A DNA stretch of 16,668 bases from Nitrospirota bacterium (GCA_003228495.1 QIDY01000245.1:1-16668); one strand, 5' to 3'. Positions 7,660 through 15,430 are shown, numbered from the stretch's first letter. Notes: generated from the letters alone by a model not told the origin. Program-made: numbers and translations.

Positions 7660-8910
7660 TTATCGATTCATAGATTGCAAGAACTCATTGTTATTTTTCG
7701 TCCCGCCGATCTTGTCCATGAGAAATTCCATGGCTTCCATAGTCCCTAGAGGACTTAAGACTTTTCGAAGAATCCACATCTTGTTCAGTCGGTCACGATC
7801 TACCAGTAATTCCTCTTTCCTGGTGCCTGATTGGCTGATATCAATGGCAGGGAAGAGCCGCTTATCGGCCAACCGACGATCCAAGTGTACTTCCATATTG
7901 CCTGTTCCCTTGAATTCTTCAAAAATCACATCGTCCATTCGGCTTCCGGTATCAACCAGCGCAGTGGCTAAAATCGTCAGACTTCCGCCATGTTCAATAT
8001 TACGAGCCGCCCCAAAAAACCGTTTGGGCCGTTGCAGCGCAGTGGAATCTAACCCTCCGGATAAGATCTTTCCGCTTGGCGGCGAGATCGTATTATAGGC
8101 ACGGGCCAACCGGGTAATACTATCCAATAAAATCACCACATCCCGCTTATGCTCAACTAACCGCTTGGCCTTCTCCATGACAATTTCCGCCACCTGAGCA
8201 TGTCGTTGAGCCGGTTCGTCAAAGGTTGAGCTAATAACTTCGGCTGTCTTGACCTGCCGCTGCCAATCGGTAACTTCTTCTGGTCGTTCATCAATCAGCA
8301 ACACAATCAGCACAATTTCAGGATGATTGGCAATAATTGATCGAGCAACCGCTTGTAGCAACATCGTTTTTCCGGTCCGTGGAGCGGCCACGATGAGACC
8401 TCGCTGGCCTTTCCCAATTGGAGTCGTCAACTCCATCACCCGAGTACAATATTCTTCTTGATCAAATTCCAGATTAATCCGTTCTTCCGCATAAAGCGGT
8501 GTCAGATTATCAAACAAAATCTTGTCGCGCTGAACTTCCGGCTCATCATAATTGATTTTTTCGACTTTCAAGAGTGCAAAATACCGCTCGCCATCTTTGG
8601 GCGGACGAATTTGGCCCGATACAATATCCCCGGTTCTCAAATTAAATCGTCGAATTTGCGAGGGTGAAATATAAATGTCATCAGGACCAGGCAAGTAGTT
8701 CGAGTCCGGCGCCCGGAGAAATCCAAACCCATCAGACAGGGTCTCTAGGACACCTTCGCCAAAAATCACCCCATTTTTTTCGCTCTGCCCTTGAAGAATG
8801 GAGAAAATAAGCTCTTGCTTCCGCAAATTGGGAGCCCCGTCAATCTTGAGGCCCCGCGCTAAATCATTCAACTCTCCAATAGACTTCTGCTTCAGTTCGG
8901 CAAGATGCAT
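7660..8910 (-). CDS. rho: Transcription termination factor Rho
   Basis: Rho is a hexameric RNA helicase that loads on untranslated C-rich RNA and ends transcription. The 416-residue product has the N-terminal Rho_N helices (residues 1-45), the cold-shock-like RNA-binding domain (about 50-120, GFGFLRAPDSNYLPGPDDIYISPSQIRRF split over 62-89), Walker A APRTGKT (176-182), Walker B with LIDERPEEVTD (205-215), the Q-loop LDSITRLARAYN and the R-loop/C-terminal block GSRMDDVIFEEFKGTGNMEVHLDR. It has no long insertion of the kind seen in Actinobacteria. GGAG stands seven bases before the ATG. It is the first gene of the leftward block and has a long leader (see 8911-9427). Confidence 0.98.
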   Translation of the reverse strand: MHLAELKQKSIGELNDLARGLKIDGAPNLRKQELIFSILQGQSEKNGVIFGEGVLETLSDGFGFLRAPDSNYLPGPDDIYISPSQIRRFNLRTGDIVSGQIRPPKDGERYFALLKVEKINYDEPEVQRDKILFDNLTPLYAEERINLEFDQEEYCTRVMELTTPIGKGQRGLIVAAPRTGKTMLLQAVARSIIANHPEIVLIVLLIDERPEEVTDWQRQVKTAEVISSTFDEPAQRHAQVAEIVMEKAKRLVEHKRDVVILLDSITRLARAYNTISPPSGKILSGGLDSTALQRPKRFFGAARNIEHGGSLTILATALVDTGSRMDDVIFEEFKGTGNMEVHLDRRLADKRLFPAIDISQSGTRKEELLVDRDRLNKMWILRKVLSPLGTMEAMEFLMDKIGGTKNNNEFLQSMNR

Positions 8911-9244
8911 AAGATTACTCCATTTGTTGACCGGAAGGATTTCCTAGTAGATGTGATTGGGAAAAACGGTTGGAATGGTACAAAATCGGCATTTCATAAC
9001 AGTGATCAGATTGCACATTGTTGTCGATATCCTATGCAGGAACCACTTTACACCCCGTCAGGTAAATGATGATATTGAAACCGTTATAATTTATTTAGGG
9101 AAAATGCTCAGAACGACTGAGGAACCACACAACATGTCAACGGCAGCCGGAATGTCCTATCTACGATTTGGGTTAAAACTACTTGCTATCGGGAAGTTAA
9201 TTGGGCAGATATCGCTTTTACAAAATTGGGCAGGTCTAGATACC

Positions 9245-9274
9245 TATGTATCTCACAGATCAATAACTTGTCAA
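9245..9274 (-). promoter_or_regulatory. Candidate rho promoter
   Basis: On the minus strand a perfect -35 box TTGACA (9274-9269) is followed after 18 bases by TACATA (9250-9245), a weak -10 with three of six consensus bases. Transcription would start near 9238. The strong -35 and the position upstream of rho support it; the poor -10 lowers confidence. Confidence 0.4.
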
Positions 9275-9321
9275 TAGTCTCGTTGTCGGAAGTGCAAAGA
9301 AAAAACTTAAGTCCCTGAAAG

Positions 9322-9351
9322 TTGTCAAGGGGTTTTTCATCAATTTAGGAT
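9322..9351 (+). promoter_or_regulatory. Candidate sigma70-type promoter for the DUF2203 gene
   Basis: TTGTCA (9322-9327) and TAGGAT (9346-9351) are separated by 18 bases, each close to consensus. The start point would be near 9358, giving a leader of about 70 bases before the ATG at 9428. Confidence 0.5.
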
Positions 9352-9427
9352 ATGGTTGGCACCATTCTGAATATTATGGTAAACCATCACCATCGTAATT
9401 GAAAGCCCAACGGAAGGATCCTTTCTC

Positions 9428-9844
9428 ATGTCAGAATCAGGGTTTCCTTTTTCCAGCGAACGAATTTTCACACTTGCCGAGGCGAATGCCTTAGTCCCCG
9501 AGCTGGAGCAACATTGGGCGTCGATTAAACAGGGCCGTCAGATTCTTATGGACACCCGCGACGAAGTGAAAAAAGCCAGCGCGCAAGCGTCGGTGGGTGG
9601 GGGCACGGTGGTAGGAGTCAAATATATCAACGGGTTACAGAATATAAATGGCAGTTTGCACGCCATCCAAGAACTAGGAGTCGTCATCAAAGATGTGGAA
9701 ATCGGCCTCTGTGACTTCCCCTTTATGCTCAAGGATAAACTCGTGTTTTTATGCTGGAAATCCGGAGAAGACCAGGTTCGATGGTGGCACGACATTGACA
9801 GCGGGTATACCAACCGGCAACCCATCGACGAGCCGGAAACCTAA
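9428..9844 (+). CDS. DUF2203 family protein
   Basis: A 138-residue soluble protein of unknown function. It shows the DUF2203 pattern: an N-terminal FTLAEANALVPELEQ helix (residues 14-28), a polar helical middle, then ELGVVIKDVEIGLCDFP (about 83-98), VFLCWKSGEDQVRWWHDIDSGYTNRQPI at the end. The WHDIDSG segment with conserved His and Asp residues is the most diagnostic part. GGAAGG stands about ten bases before the ATG and lies within a 10-base palindrome (AAGGATCCTT, 9414-9423). The next gene is a YciI-like protein 117 bases downstream on the same strand, so the two may be co-transcribed. No signal peptide or membrane segment. Confidence 0.9.
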   Translation: MSESGFPFSSERIFTLAEANALVPELEQHWASIKQGRQILMDTRDEVKKASAQASVGGGTVVGVKYINGLQNINGSLHAIQELGVVIKDVEIGLCDFPFMLKDKLVFLCWKSGEDQVRWWHDIDSGYTNRQPIDEPET

Positions 9845-9961
9845 TCAACCTCCTGCCAAATTTGCCAAACATTCACTTTTCTCACAACAGCCTTATTATC
9901 ATTGTGCTTTTGCCAAAGGAGACGGCTCTCGTCATCCCGTAAAAGAAATAGGAAAATATCG

Positions 9962-10255
9962 ATGAAATTTGTCATTTTGGGGAAAGATGGGCCGGAGGGT
10001 ACCCTCAAACGGCCCTTGTACCGGGAGGCCCATCTTCAACGACTGGAGCAATGGGTACAACGAGGCAAAGTTGTTTTGGCCGGCCCCCTGACGGATAAAA
10101 CAGGGAGTTTGATTGTTGTAGAAGCCGAATCATTGAAAGAAGTGAAGGCCTTTGCTCAGAACGATCCTTACATGATCAATGGGGTTTTTCAAGAGATGAC
10201 GGTTCATCCCTTCATGCAAGTCTTTCCCCGAGAACCTGAAGTAGAAAAGACCTGA
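9962..10255 (+). CDS. YciI-like protein
   Basis: A 97-residue protein of the YciI-like (ferredoxin-fold, dimeric alpha+beta barrel) superfamily, whose members are small putative enzymes of mostly unknown substrate. Family features are a leading beta strand (MKFVILGKDG), REAHLQRLEQW with the conserved His24, GKVVLAGPLTDKTGSLIVVEAES (35-57), and the DPYM motif at 68-71 followed by EMTVHPF. The frame opens 60 bases further upstream, but AGGA lies eight bases before the ATG at 9962 and the family homology begins there, so that start is chosen. It follows the DUF2203 gene and faces the EVE gene, with only 30 bases between the two stop codons. Confidence 0.9.
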   Translation: MKFVILGKDGPEGTLKRPLYREAHLQRLEQWVQRGKVVLAGPLTDKTGSLIVVEAESLKEVKAFAQNDPYMINGVFQEMTVHPFMQVFPREPEVEKT

Positions 10256-10285
10256 ACCACTTTAATTAAATGAGCCACAACTCCG

Positions 10286-10777
10286 TTACGCTTTAGAACC
10301 TCGACCCCGTTTGTTTGGAGTCACCAACGAGCACACACATTTCCATTCCTCGGGACGGACGGGTTGCACCGAAAGCCGGGATCCTTTGCGAAGAAGTTCC
10401 ATGTGTGCCAGCCCTGGAATGGTTCGCAAATATTCCAAACCTAACGGACTCGAAAAAGTCTTCATCAATTTGATATCGACCAGGAACCAACGGGGCGCTT
10501 TAGGTGTGCTTTTTGAATCAAAGTAGCGACTCTTGCGATCAAACGCGTAGGGATCAGGATAGGCAGACTTCACCACTTCGACCGTTCCTACAATTGCCGG
10601 AGGATCTGCATTGCTATGATAAAAAAATCCTTGATCTCCAACATTCATTGACTTCAAAAAATTACGCGCTTGATAGTTGCGAACGCCTTCCCAACAGGTC
10701 GTTTGGCCTGGAGATTGTGCGAGATCCTGGATGGAAAAACTTGTCGGCTCCGATTTCAACAACCAATACTGAGGCAT
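10286..10777 (-). CDS. EVE domain-containing protein
   Basis: A 163-residue EVE-domain protein, in the PUA-like fold related to YTH and ASCH domains. Such proteins are thought to bind modified bases in DNA or RNA; the bacterial role is unsettled. Features are MPQYWLLKSEPTSFSIQDL at the start, TTCWEGVRNYQARNFLKSM (about 27-45), GDQGFFYHSNADPPAIVGTVEVV (aromatic cage region) and DPYAFDRKSRYFD, followed by RWFLVDIK. The frame extends 42 codons further upstream, but CAGGA lies 5-6 bases before the ATG at 10777, the domain begins there, and a promoter maps between, so the short start is chosen. It converges on the YciI-like gene. Confidence 0.93.
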   Translation of the reverse strand: MPQYWLLKSEPTSFSIQDLAQSPGQTTCWEGVRNYQARNFLKSMNVGDQGFFYHSNADPPAIVGTVEVVKSAYPDPYAFDRKSRYFDSKSTPKAPRWFLVDIKLMKTFSSPLGLEYLRTIPGLAHMELLRKGSRLSVQPVRPEEWKCVCSLVTPNKRGRGSKA

Positions 10778-10811
10778 GAGGTTCCTGTTTTTTTCTAGCA
10801 ACGGACTGACA

Positions 10812-10841
10812 ATTATAGAATGCCGTTGGGGTGCAGGACAA
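10812..10841 (-). promoter_or_regulatory. Promoter of the EVE-domain gene
   Basis: On the minus strand TTGTCC (10841-10836) and a perfect TATAAT (10817-10812) are 18 bases apart. The start point would be near 10805, leaving a leader of about 28 bases before the ATG at 10777. It also rules out the longer frame beginning at 10903. Confidence 0.7.
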
Positions 10842-10905
10842 TCCAGTTTTTTTATGACAATGCCAAGAACTCCCCATTGTGGATTTCTTGTTTCAGCGCA
10901 CATTC

Positions 10906-11331
10906 ATGATTGATCAATTCATTCAATTTGCCGAATCTTGGATTTCCAAAGAAGCTTGGGTTGGCCTAATCGTATTTTCTGTCATAGCCTTTGTGGGCAC
11001 ACTCATCGCCATTCCGGCCATTCTCATCCGTCTGCCTCCCGATTATTTTAAAAATCATCATCACAAACCGTGGTTTGCGAACCATCATCCTGTGATTCGA
11101 ATCCTTGGACTCGTGATCAAAAATATTGCAGGAATCATTTTCCTACTGGCAGGAATCGCCATGTTATTCTTGCCAGGGCAGGGCTTGCTGACGATGCTTT
11201 TAGGGTTTCTCTTTATTGATTTTCCCGGCAAACACCGTCTAGAACAAAAACTGATCCAGCACCCCCAAGTCCTTAAAGCCATCAATGCCCTCCGGGAGAA
11301 AGCTAATAAGCCGCCGTTTACAATTGATTGA
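10906..11331 (+). CDS. Small integral membrane protein, PGPGW-like
   Basis: A 141-residue membrane protein of unknown function. Hydrophobic segments lie at about 18-42, 67-88 and 93-105; a His-rich hydrophilic loop (KNHHHKPWFANHH, 49-61) joins the first two. The second and third flank FLPGQGLLTMLLGFLFIDFPGKHRLE (88-113), which resembles the PGPGW family of short membrane proteins, followed by a basic helical tail (INALREKANKPPF). I prefer the ATG at 10906 over an upstream GTG at 10879; neither has a good ribosome binding site. It is divergent from the EVE gene and 87 bases upstream of the cstA-like gene, on the same strand. Confidence 0.8.
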   Translation: MIDQFIQFAESWISKEAWVGLIVFSVIAFVGTLIAIPAILIRLPPDYFKNHHHKPWFANHHPVIRILGLVIKNIAGIIFLLAGIAMLFLPGQGLLTMLLGFLFIDFPGKHRLEQKLIQHPQVLKAINALREKANKPPFTID

Positions 11332-11363
11332 ACGCCCTTTTTCAGTTCACGCCTTCATATCTC

Positions 11364-11417
11364 TGGGGACCGCTCAACGATTTACTCCATACCCATCCAT
11401 TGGTAGGATGGTCCCCA
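11364..11417 (+). promoter_or_regulatory. Possible switching leader of the cstA-like gene
   Basis: Two hairpins compete just before the start codon at 11419. One pairs TGGGGACC (11364-11371) with GGTCCCCA (11410-11417), an 8-base perfect stem. The other pairs CCATCC (11393-11398) with GGATGG (11406-11411) around a 7-base loop. They share 11410-11411 so cannot form together. Each would bury part of the GGATGG ribosome binding site or the bases next to the ATG. GGA triplets in both arms could also serve as CsrA sites, by analogy with E. coli cstA; this is inference. Confidence 0.4.
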
Positions 11418-11418
11418 A

Positions 11419-13368
11419 ATGACAATACTTCATAAAATTGGCTGGGTTGGACTGGCAATCCTCTGTGCTATCGCCTTCGGCCACGTTGTCGGCTTTCTCA
11501 ATCCCCATGAAAAAGTGAACGGGCTTTGGCTGGTTGTCGCAGCCTCATGTTTTTACGTTCTGGCCTACCGGTTTTACGGAAGGTTCTTGGCCAGACGCGT
11601 CATGAATCTGGACGACCGGCGTCGCACTCCGGCGTATCGTCTGGAAGACGGAAGCAATTTTTATCCAGCCAATAAATATATTCTTTTTGGCCATCATTTC
11701 GCCGCCATTGCCGGAGCCGGCCCATTGCTTGGTCCCGTGTTAGCTTCACAATTTGGTTTTCTTCCAGGATTCTTGTGGATCGTCATCGGTGCCGTCCTGG
11801 CCGGAGCTGTACAGGACTTCATTATTCTTGTGGCCTCCATGCGTCGAAATGGACGCTCCCTTCCAGAAATAGCACATGCTGAATTGGGGCCAATCACGGG
11901 GTTAGCCACAGCCATCGCAGTACTCTTTATCGTCATCGTAGCGCTAGCCGGATTAGGCCTGGCAGTCGTCAATGCATTGTATGAAAATGTCTGGGGCACG
12001 TTTACCATTGTGATGACGATCCCCATCGCCTTTATCATGGGACTGTATTTACAAAAGTTTCGCCCCGGACAAGTCGGAGAAATGACGCTCATCGGCTTGG
12101 TGCTATTAGTCCTCGCGATTATTTTCGGACGGACCGTCGCGCAATCGGAATGGGCGGAATGGTTTTTATGGGACCGGACGACGCTCACGTGGTGCCTGGC
12201 AACCTATGGATTCCTGGCGTCCGTCCTCCCGGTTTGGATCCTCTTGGTCCCACGAGATTATTTGTCCACTTTCATGAAACTAGGTGTCGTCGCTCTGTTA
12301 GGAATCGGAGTCATCTTGTTAGCCCCCACCATGGAAATGCCCAGAACAACCCAGTTTATTGGCGGAAACGGCCCAATCATTCCCGGCACACTCTTTCCCT
12401 TTCTCTTCATCACGATCGCCTGCGGAGCGATATCTGGCTTTCATTCCCTCGTGTCATCCGGCACCACCCCGAAACTCATTAGCCAAGAGTCCCAAGCCAT
12501 TGTGGGATATGGCGCCATGCTCTTAGAAAGTTTCGTGGGGGTCATTGCTCTAGTCGCGGCATGCCTATTGGTCCCCGGAGATTATTTCGCGATCAACACA
12601 CACCTGACAACAGAAACCTTGGAGACCATGGGATTTCCCACCGCCCATATTGAACAACTCTCAAGCATGGTTGAAGTCGATGTGTCCGGACGACCAGGCG
12701 GCGCTGTATCTTTGGCAGTGGGAATGGCCTCGATTTTTTCGGGACTTCCCGGAATGTCCGGCCTCATGGCATACTGGTATCAATTTGCGCTGCTCTTTGA
12801 AGCCCTGTTCATTTTAACGACGATTGATGCGGGAACTCGGGTCGCACGCTACCTGGTTCAGGAACTGGGGGGGCGAGTCTACGCCCCGCTTAAACAGATC
12901 AATTGGTGGCCTGGAGTGTTGGGAACCAGCCTTTTCGTTGTGGGAGCCTGGGGCTATCTCATTGGAACAGGAAGCATTGCAACCATCTGGCCCATGTTTG
13001 GCACAGCCAATCAATTATTGGGCATGCTGGCGCTTTGTATTGCCACCACGGTGCTTATTAAAATGAATAAAACTGCCTATTTATGGGTCACCGTCATTCC
13101 CATGGTGTTTGTCGGTGTGATCACACTGGCCGGATGTTATGAACTCTTTTCCCTCTTTGTCAGTCGCGCGACTTCAGGTGAAAGCCCCCAAGCACTCACC
13201 ATGGGCATCAATGCGATCTTGGTAGGATTGGTCGCCATTCTCGCGTTCGTTGTTCTCGTCGATAGCGCCCGCAAATGGTATGGGTATCTCGTCCACAAGC
13301 ACCCGTTAAACAGTACTGAAGTGTTTGAAGGTGAAGGCATCAATATCCCTGCAGGACCATGCTGCTAA
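11419..13368 (+). CDS. cstA: CstA-family carbon starvation / peptide or pyruvate transporter
   Basis: A 649-residue inner membrane protein of the CstA family, whose characterised members take up peptides (CstA) or pyruvate (BtsT). Numerous hydrophobic segments cover the protein. The family signature DGSNFYPANKYILFGHHFAAIAG with GAGPLLGPVLA follows at about 77-109, then GAVLAGAVQDFIILVASMRRNGRSLPEIA (about 123-151), FISGFHSLVSSGTTPKLI-like segment near 340-355 and GTANQLLGMLAL near 530. It is close to the size of E. coli CstA (701) but shorter. The C-terminus ends PAGPCC, with two terminal Cys. The ATG at 11419 has GGATGG seven bases upstream, inside a hairpin. Substrate cannot be told from sequence. 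Confidence 0.93.
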   Translation: MTILHKIGWVGLAILCAIAFGHVVGFLNPHEKVNGLWLVVAASCFYVLAYRFYGRFLARRVMNLDDRRRTPAYRLEDGSNFYPANKYILFGHHFAAIAGAGPLLGPVLASQFGFLPGFLWIVIGAVLAGAVQDFIILVASMRRNGRSLPEIAHAELGPITGLATAIAVLFIVIVALAGLGLAVVNALYENVWGTFTIVMTIPIAFIMGLYLQKFRPGQVGEMTLIGLVLLVLAIIFGRTVAQSEWAEWFLWDRTTLTWCLATYGFLASVLPVWILLVPRDYLSTFMKLGVVALLGIGVILLAPTMEMPRTTQFIGGNGPIIPGTLFPFLFITIACGAISGFHSLVSSGTTPKLISQESQAIVGYGAMLLESFVGVIALVAACLLVPGDYFAINTHLTTETLETMGFPTAHIEQLSSMVEVDVSGRPGGAVSLAVGMASIFSGLPGMSGLMAYWYQFALLFEALFILTTIDAGTRVARYLVQELGGRVYAPLKQINWWPGVLGTSLFVVGAWGYLIGTGSIATIWPMFGTANQLLGMLALCIATTVLIKMNKTAYLWVTVIPMVFVGVITLAGCYELFSLFVSRATSGESPQALTMGINAILVGLVAILAFVVLVDSARKWYGYLVHKHPLNSTEVFEGEGINIPAGPCC

Positions 13369-13440
13369 CGATTCAGGACACTCATAATGTAGAAAACGTT
13401 GCTCAGTATTTTTTATTAATTTTTCCAAGAAAGGCTTGAT

Positions 13441-13938
13441 ATGGCCGATACTTATTCCTTCGACGTAGTCTCGCGAATCGACATGCAGGAAATGAAAAAT
13501 GTCGTGGATCAAACCTTGAAAGAAATTGGACAACGCTACGACTTTAAAGGCACCAAGAGCGAGCTCACGCTCAAAGAAAAAGAGAAGCAATTGGTCGTGC
13601 TATCGGATGACGACTACAAACTCAAGGCGGTTTTGGATATTCTAAAAGCCAAATGCGTGAAACGGAATGTGTCTCTCAAGGGTCTTACCTATGGCAAGGT
13701 GGAAGAAGCCTTAGGAGGCACGGTTCGCCAAACCATCACGATTCAGAGTGGACTTCCTGAAGATAAAGCCAAGGCCATCACGAAATCCATCAAAGAAGCT
13801 AAATTCAAAGCGCAGGGGCAAATTCAAGGTGAGCAAGTTCGGGTGCAAAGCAAAAGCAAAGATGTCCTCCAAGCCGTCATGAACCATCTCAAAGCACAGG
13901 ACTTTGGGCTGGATCTCCAGTTTGAAAATTATCGATAG
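13441..13938 (+). CDS. yajQ: YajQ-family nucleotide-binding protein
   Basis: A 165-residue soluble protein of the YajQ family (two ferredoxin-like domains); Xanthomonas and Pseudomonas members bind cyclic di-GMP and affect transcription, and E. coli YajQ binds nucleotides. Features are YSFDVVSRIDMQEMKNVVDQ (5-24), RYDFKGTKSEL (32-42), DDDYKLKAVLDILKAK, and KEAKFKAQGQIQGEQVRVQSKSKDVLQAVM near 118-147, with the FENYR tail. AAAGG lies about six bases before the ATG. It follows cstA by 72 bases, which contain an AT-rich stretch but no clear terminator. Its stop codon is 6 bases from the stop of the opposing lipoprotein gene. Confidence 0.96.
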   Translation: MADTYSFDVVSRIDMQEMKNVVDQTLKEIGQRYDFKGTKSELTLKEKEKQLVVLSDDDYKLKAVLDILKAKCVKRNVSLKGLTYGKVEEALGGTVRQTITIQSGLPEDKAKAITKSIKEAKFKAQGQIQGEQVRVQSKSKDVLQAVMNHLKAQDFGLDLQFENYR

Positions 13939-13944
13939 ATTTCC

Positions 13945-14640
13945 TCAAGTGAATTTCTTCCCATGGCACGAACGCGAAATAATGTCCAATGCATGATCCA
14001 AAGCCTGTTGCCCTGCTTGTGCCCGAAGTATCTCTAACGATTCCACCTTGGAAGTAGGCACGTCTCCAATTGGCGCATCCAATTGTTCCAAGACCTCAGT
14101 TGTCCACCCGGAAATATAGGACATCACGGCAAAATCGGAAAGTCGCACCAGAACAACTTCCGCTAACGCTGTGTTTTCGATCACCATCCCATGCATCTGT
14201 GTCATCATTCGTTCTTCACCTAATGTCACCGGTCCGGAATTTTCACGGCTCGATAACACCACCAGAACAATGCGAGATACCCCGTGACTTTGACCTCGTG
14301 AAATCAATTCCTGTTGAATCTGTTCCTGGTTCGTTGCGGAAGGGAAGGGAATTGGCACGAAATCGGACAACGAACAATGTTCCGCCATAAAGACTTCTGT
14401 GCGATTCGTCAGAGTTGTAAGATGGGTAGAAGAAATCGCCGGTGCCGCACTAGGACCGGTTGAATCAGAATGAACCACCAATCCAATCTTTTTTAGTTTC
14501 TGAGAAGACCATGCTCCTATCTCAGGCACAGTTTGTTGGGGCAAAAAAGCCTGTTCCCCAATCAAGTCTATTGCCCGTGAATGTGGCCCAGTCCCACATC
14601 CCAACATGAACACTAGGAAAAAAGGAAAGATTCGGATCAT
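13945..14640 (-). CDS. Putative lipoprotein, downstream member of a tandem pair
   Basis: A 231-residue product with a short signal peptide (MIRIFPFFLVFMLGC) and Cys15 as the likely lipidation site. The mature part has IGLVVHSDSTGPSAAP (about 52-67), VSRIVLVVLSSRENSG (about 123-138) and a C-terminal WTTEVLEQLDAPI segment, with a final helix. These line up in order with the upstream neighbour (VLVVINDYG, PYLLLAILSSSELE, AWAFLERLDVPM), so the two look like diverged paralogs. I recognise no named family; the alpha/beta layout recalls periplasmic lipoproteins of the CsgG/TolB-N or DUF799 type. The ATG at 14640 has no nearby ribosome binding site except a run of nine G 13 bases upstream. It converges on yajQ. 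Confidence 0.8.
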   Translation of the reverse strand: MIRIFPFFLVFMLGCGTGPHSRAIDLIGEQAFLPQQTVPEIGAWSSQKLKKIGLVVHSDSTGPSAAPAISSTHLTTLTNRTEVFMAEHCSLSDFVPIPFPSATNQEQIQQELISRGQSHGVSRIVLVVLSSRENSGPVTLGEERMMTQMHGMVIENTALAEVVLVRLSDFAVMSYISGWTTEVLEQLDAPIGDVPTSKVESLEILRAQAGQQALDHALDIISRSCHGKKFT

Positions 14641-14653
14641 GCCGAAAATGATT

Positions 14654-14662
14654 CCCCCCCCC
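14654..14662 (-). repeat. G9 homopolymer between the two lipoprotein genes
   Basis: Nine consecutive C on the plus strand (G on the coding strand) follow directly after the TGA of the upstream lipoprotein gene and end 13 bases before the ATG of the downstream one. It is the longest G/C run I see in the window and is the only purine-rich segment available as a ribosome binding site. Such tracts can change length by slippage. Confidence 0.85.
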
Positions 14663-15430
14663 TCAAGCCTTCCCGTCTTTCTTCATGAGCAGTTCCAAGT
14701 GCATCACTGCTTGTGTAATGGCATCTTGTCCTGTTACCCAACGAAGTGTTTCGAACGCATCCTCCTCAGTATTAGGATAAATAGGCGGTTGAGTCAGATC
14801 CCGCCGGACAACTGGATACACATTGGATTCCATCGGAACGTCCAAACGCTCAAGAAAGGCCCAGGCTTGACCATCCGTACTCACCACCAGTTGCCCTGTT
14901 TGGGTATCGAGTAAGGCCAATTCCAATCTGGCATAATTTTCGGCCCGATAACCCACTAACCAGCCACGTCCACCGCCGCCTTCCAGCGATCCTCCCAGGG
15001 GAAAGCGATCCGAAACTTCCAATTCCGAACTGGATAAAATGGCCAGGAGAAGATAGGGCACACCCTGCTCTTTCGCCAATGACACGAATTGGTCGGGGGA
15101 CCCTGTTGGTTGGATGGCTTTAGGAAAAACTACGGTCTCGAGCTGAATCGGTACTTGTTTCTCTAGCACAGATTGCAGATGTTCACCGAGGACCTGAAGC
15201 GTACCGGGCTGCAAAGCGGGGGCTGACTTCTGAAACCCATAGTCGTTGATCACCACAAGAACTGCTGAGACCTTCGTCGTTGGGAAAGCGACTTTGGCAG
15301 CAGTCGTAGTTTTCGGCACGGGAACAGGCGTGAGATAGGCAGAAAGCCGCTTGGGGGTGTAATCAAACGAACATCCACCTCCCGAAAAAAAAACCGTTAA
15401 CCCTATAAATACGCCGATGTGACGCCACAT
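14663..15430 (-). CDS. Putative lipoprotein, upstream member of a tandem pair
   Basis: A 255-residue product. A GTG at 15481 opens the frame further upstream, but AAGGAGG seven bases before the ATG at 15430 and the signal peptide that follows (MWRHIGVFIGLTVFFSGGGC, Cys20) decide the start. The SGGGC site is not a canonical lipobox. The mature part has VSAVLVVINDYG, a helix, GVPYLLLAILSSSELEVSDRF, a Gly-rich loop (SLEGGGGRG), ARLELALLDTQTGQLVVSTDG and AWAFLERLDVPM, then a C-terminal helix ending KKDGKA. The strand-rich centre (membrane-facing LALLDTQTG) resembles periplasmic lipoproteins with a CsgG-like core, which is only an inference. No family name can be given. The next gene starts 22 bases downstream. 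Confidence 0.8.
   Translation of the reverse strand: MWRHIGVFIGLTVFFSGGGCSFDYTPKRLSAYLTPVPVPKTTTAAKVAFPTTKVSAVLVVINDYGFQKSAPALQPGTLQVLGEHLQSVLEKQVPIQLETVVFPKAIQPTGSPDQFVSLAKEQGVPYLLLAILSSSELEVSDRFPLGGSLEGGGGRGWLVGYRAENYARLELALLDTQTGQLVVSTDGQAWAFLERLDVPMESNVYPVVRRDLTQPPIYPNTEEDAFETLRWVTGQDAITQAVMHLELLMKKDGKA

Larger units (their letters stand above)
8911..9427. other. Divergent control region between rho and the DUF2203 gene
   Basis: This 517-base stretch has no supported gene. It contains a candidate rho promoter near 9245-9274 (minus), a candidate promoter for the DUF2203 gene at 9322-9351 (plus) and a small stem CTCAG/CTGAG at 9107-9121. If the rho promoter is right, the rho transcript has a leader of about 330 bases, part of it C-containing and G-poor, as would suit autogenous Rho-dependent attenuation known for rho leaders in other bacteria. 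A 106-codon plus-strand frame here starts at TTG and resembles nothing I know. Confidence 0.5.

Noticed and set aside
8957..9277. 106-codon plus-strand frame in the rho leader
   Set aside because: It starts with TTG, has no convincing ribosome binding site, matches no family I know, and lies antisense to the likely rho leader.
9313..9335. CCCT...AGGG followed by TTTTT as a terminator
   Set aside because: Four-base stem, no gene upstream on that strand, and it overlaps the candidate promoter of the DUF2203 gene.
10286..10903. Longer form of the EVE protein starting at 10903
   Set aside because: The extra 42 residues precede the EVE domain and the consensus promoter TATAAT maps within them.
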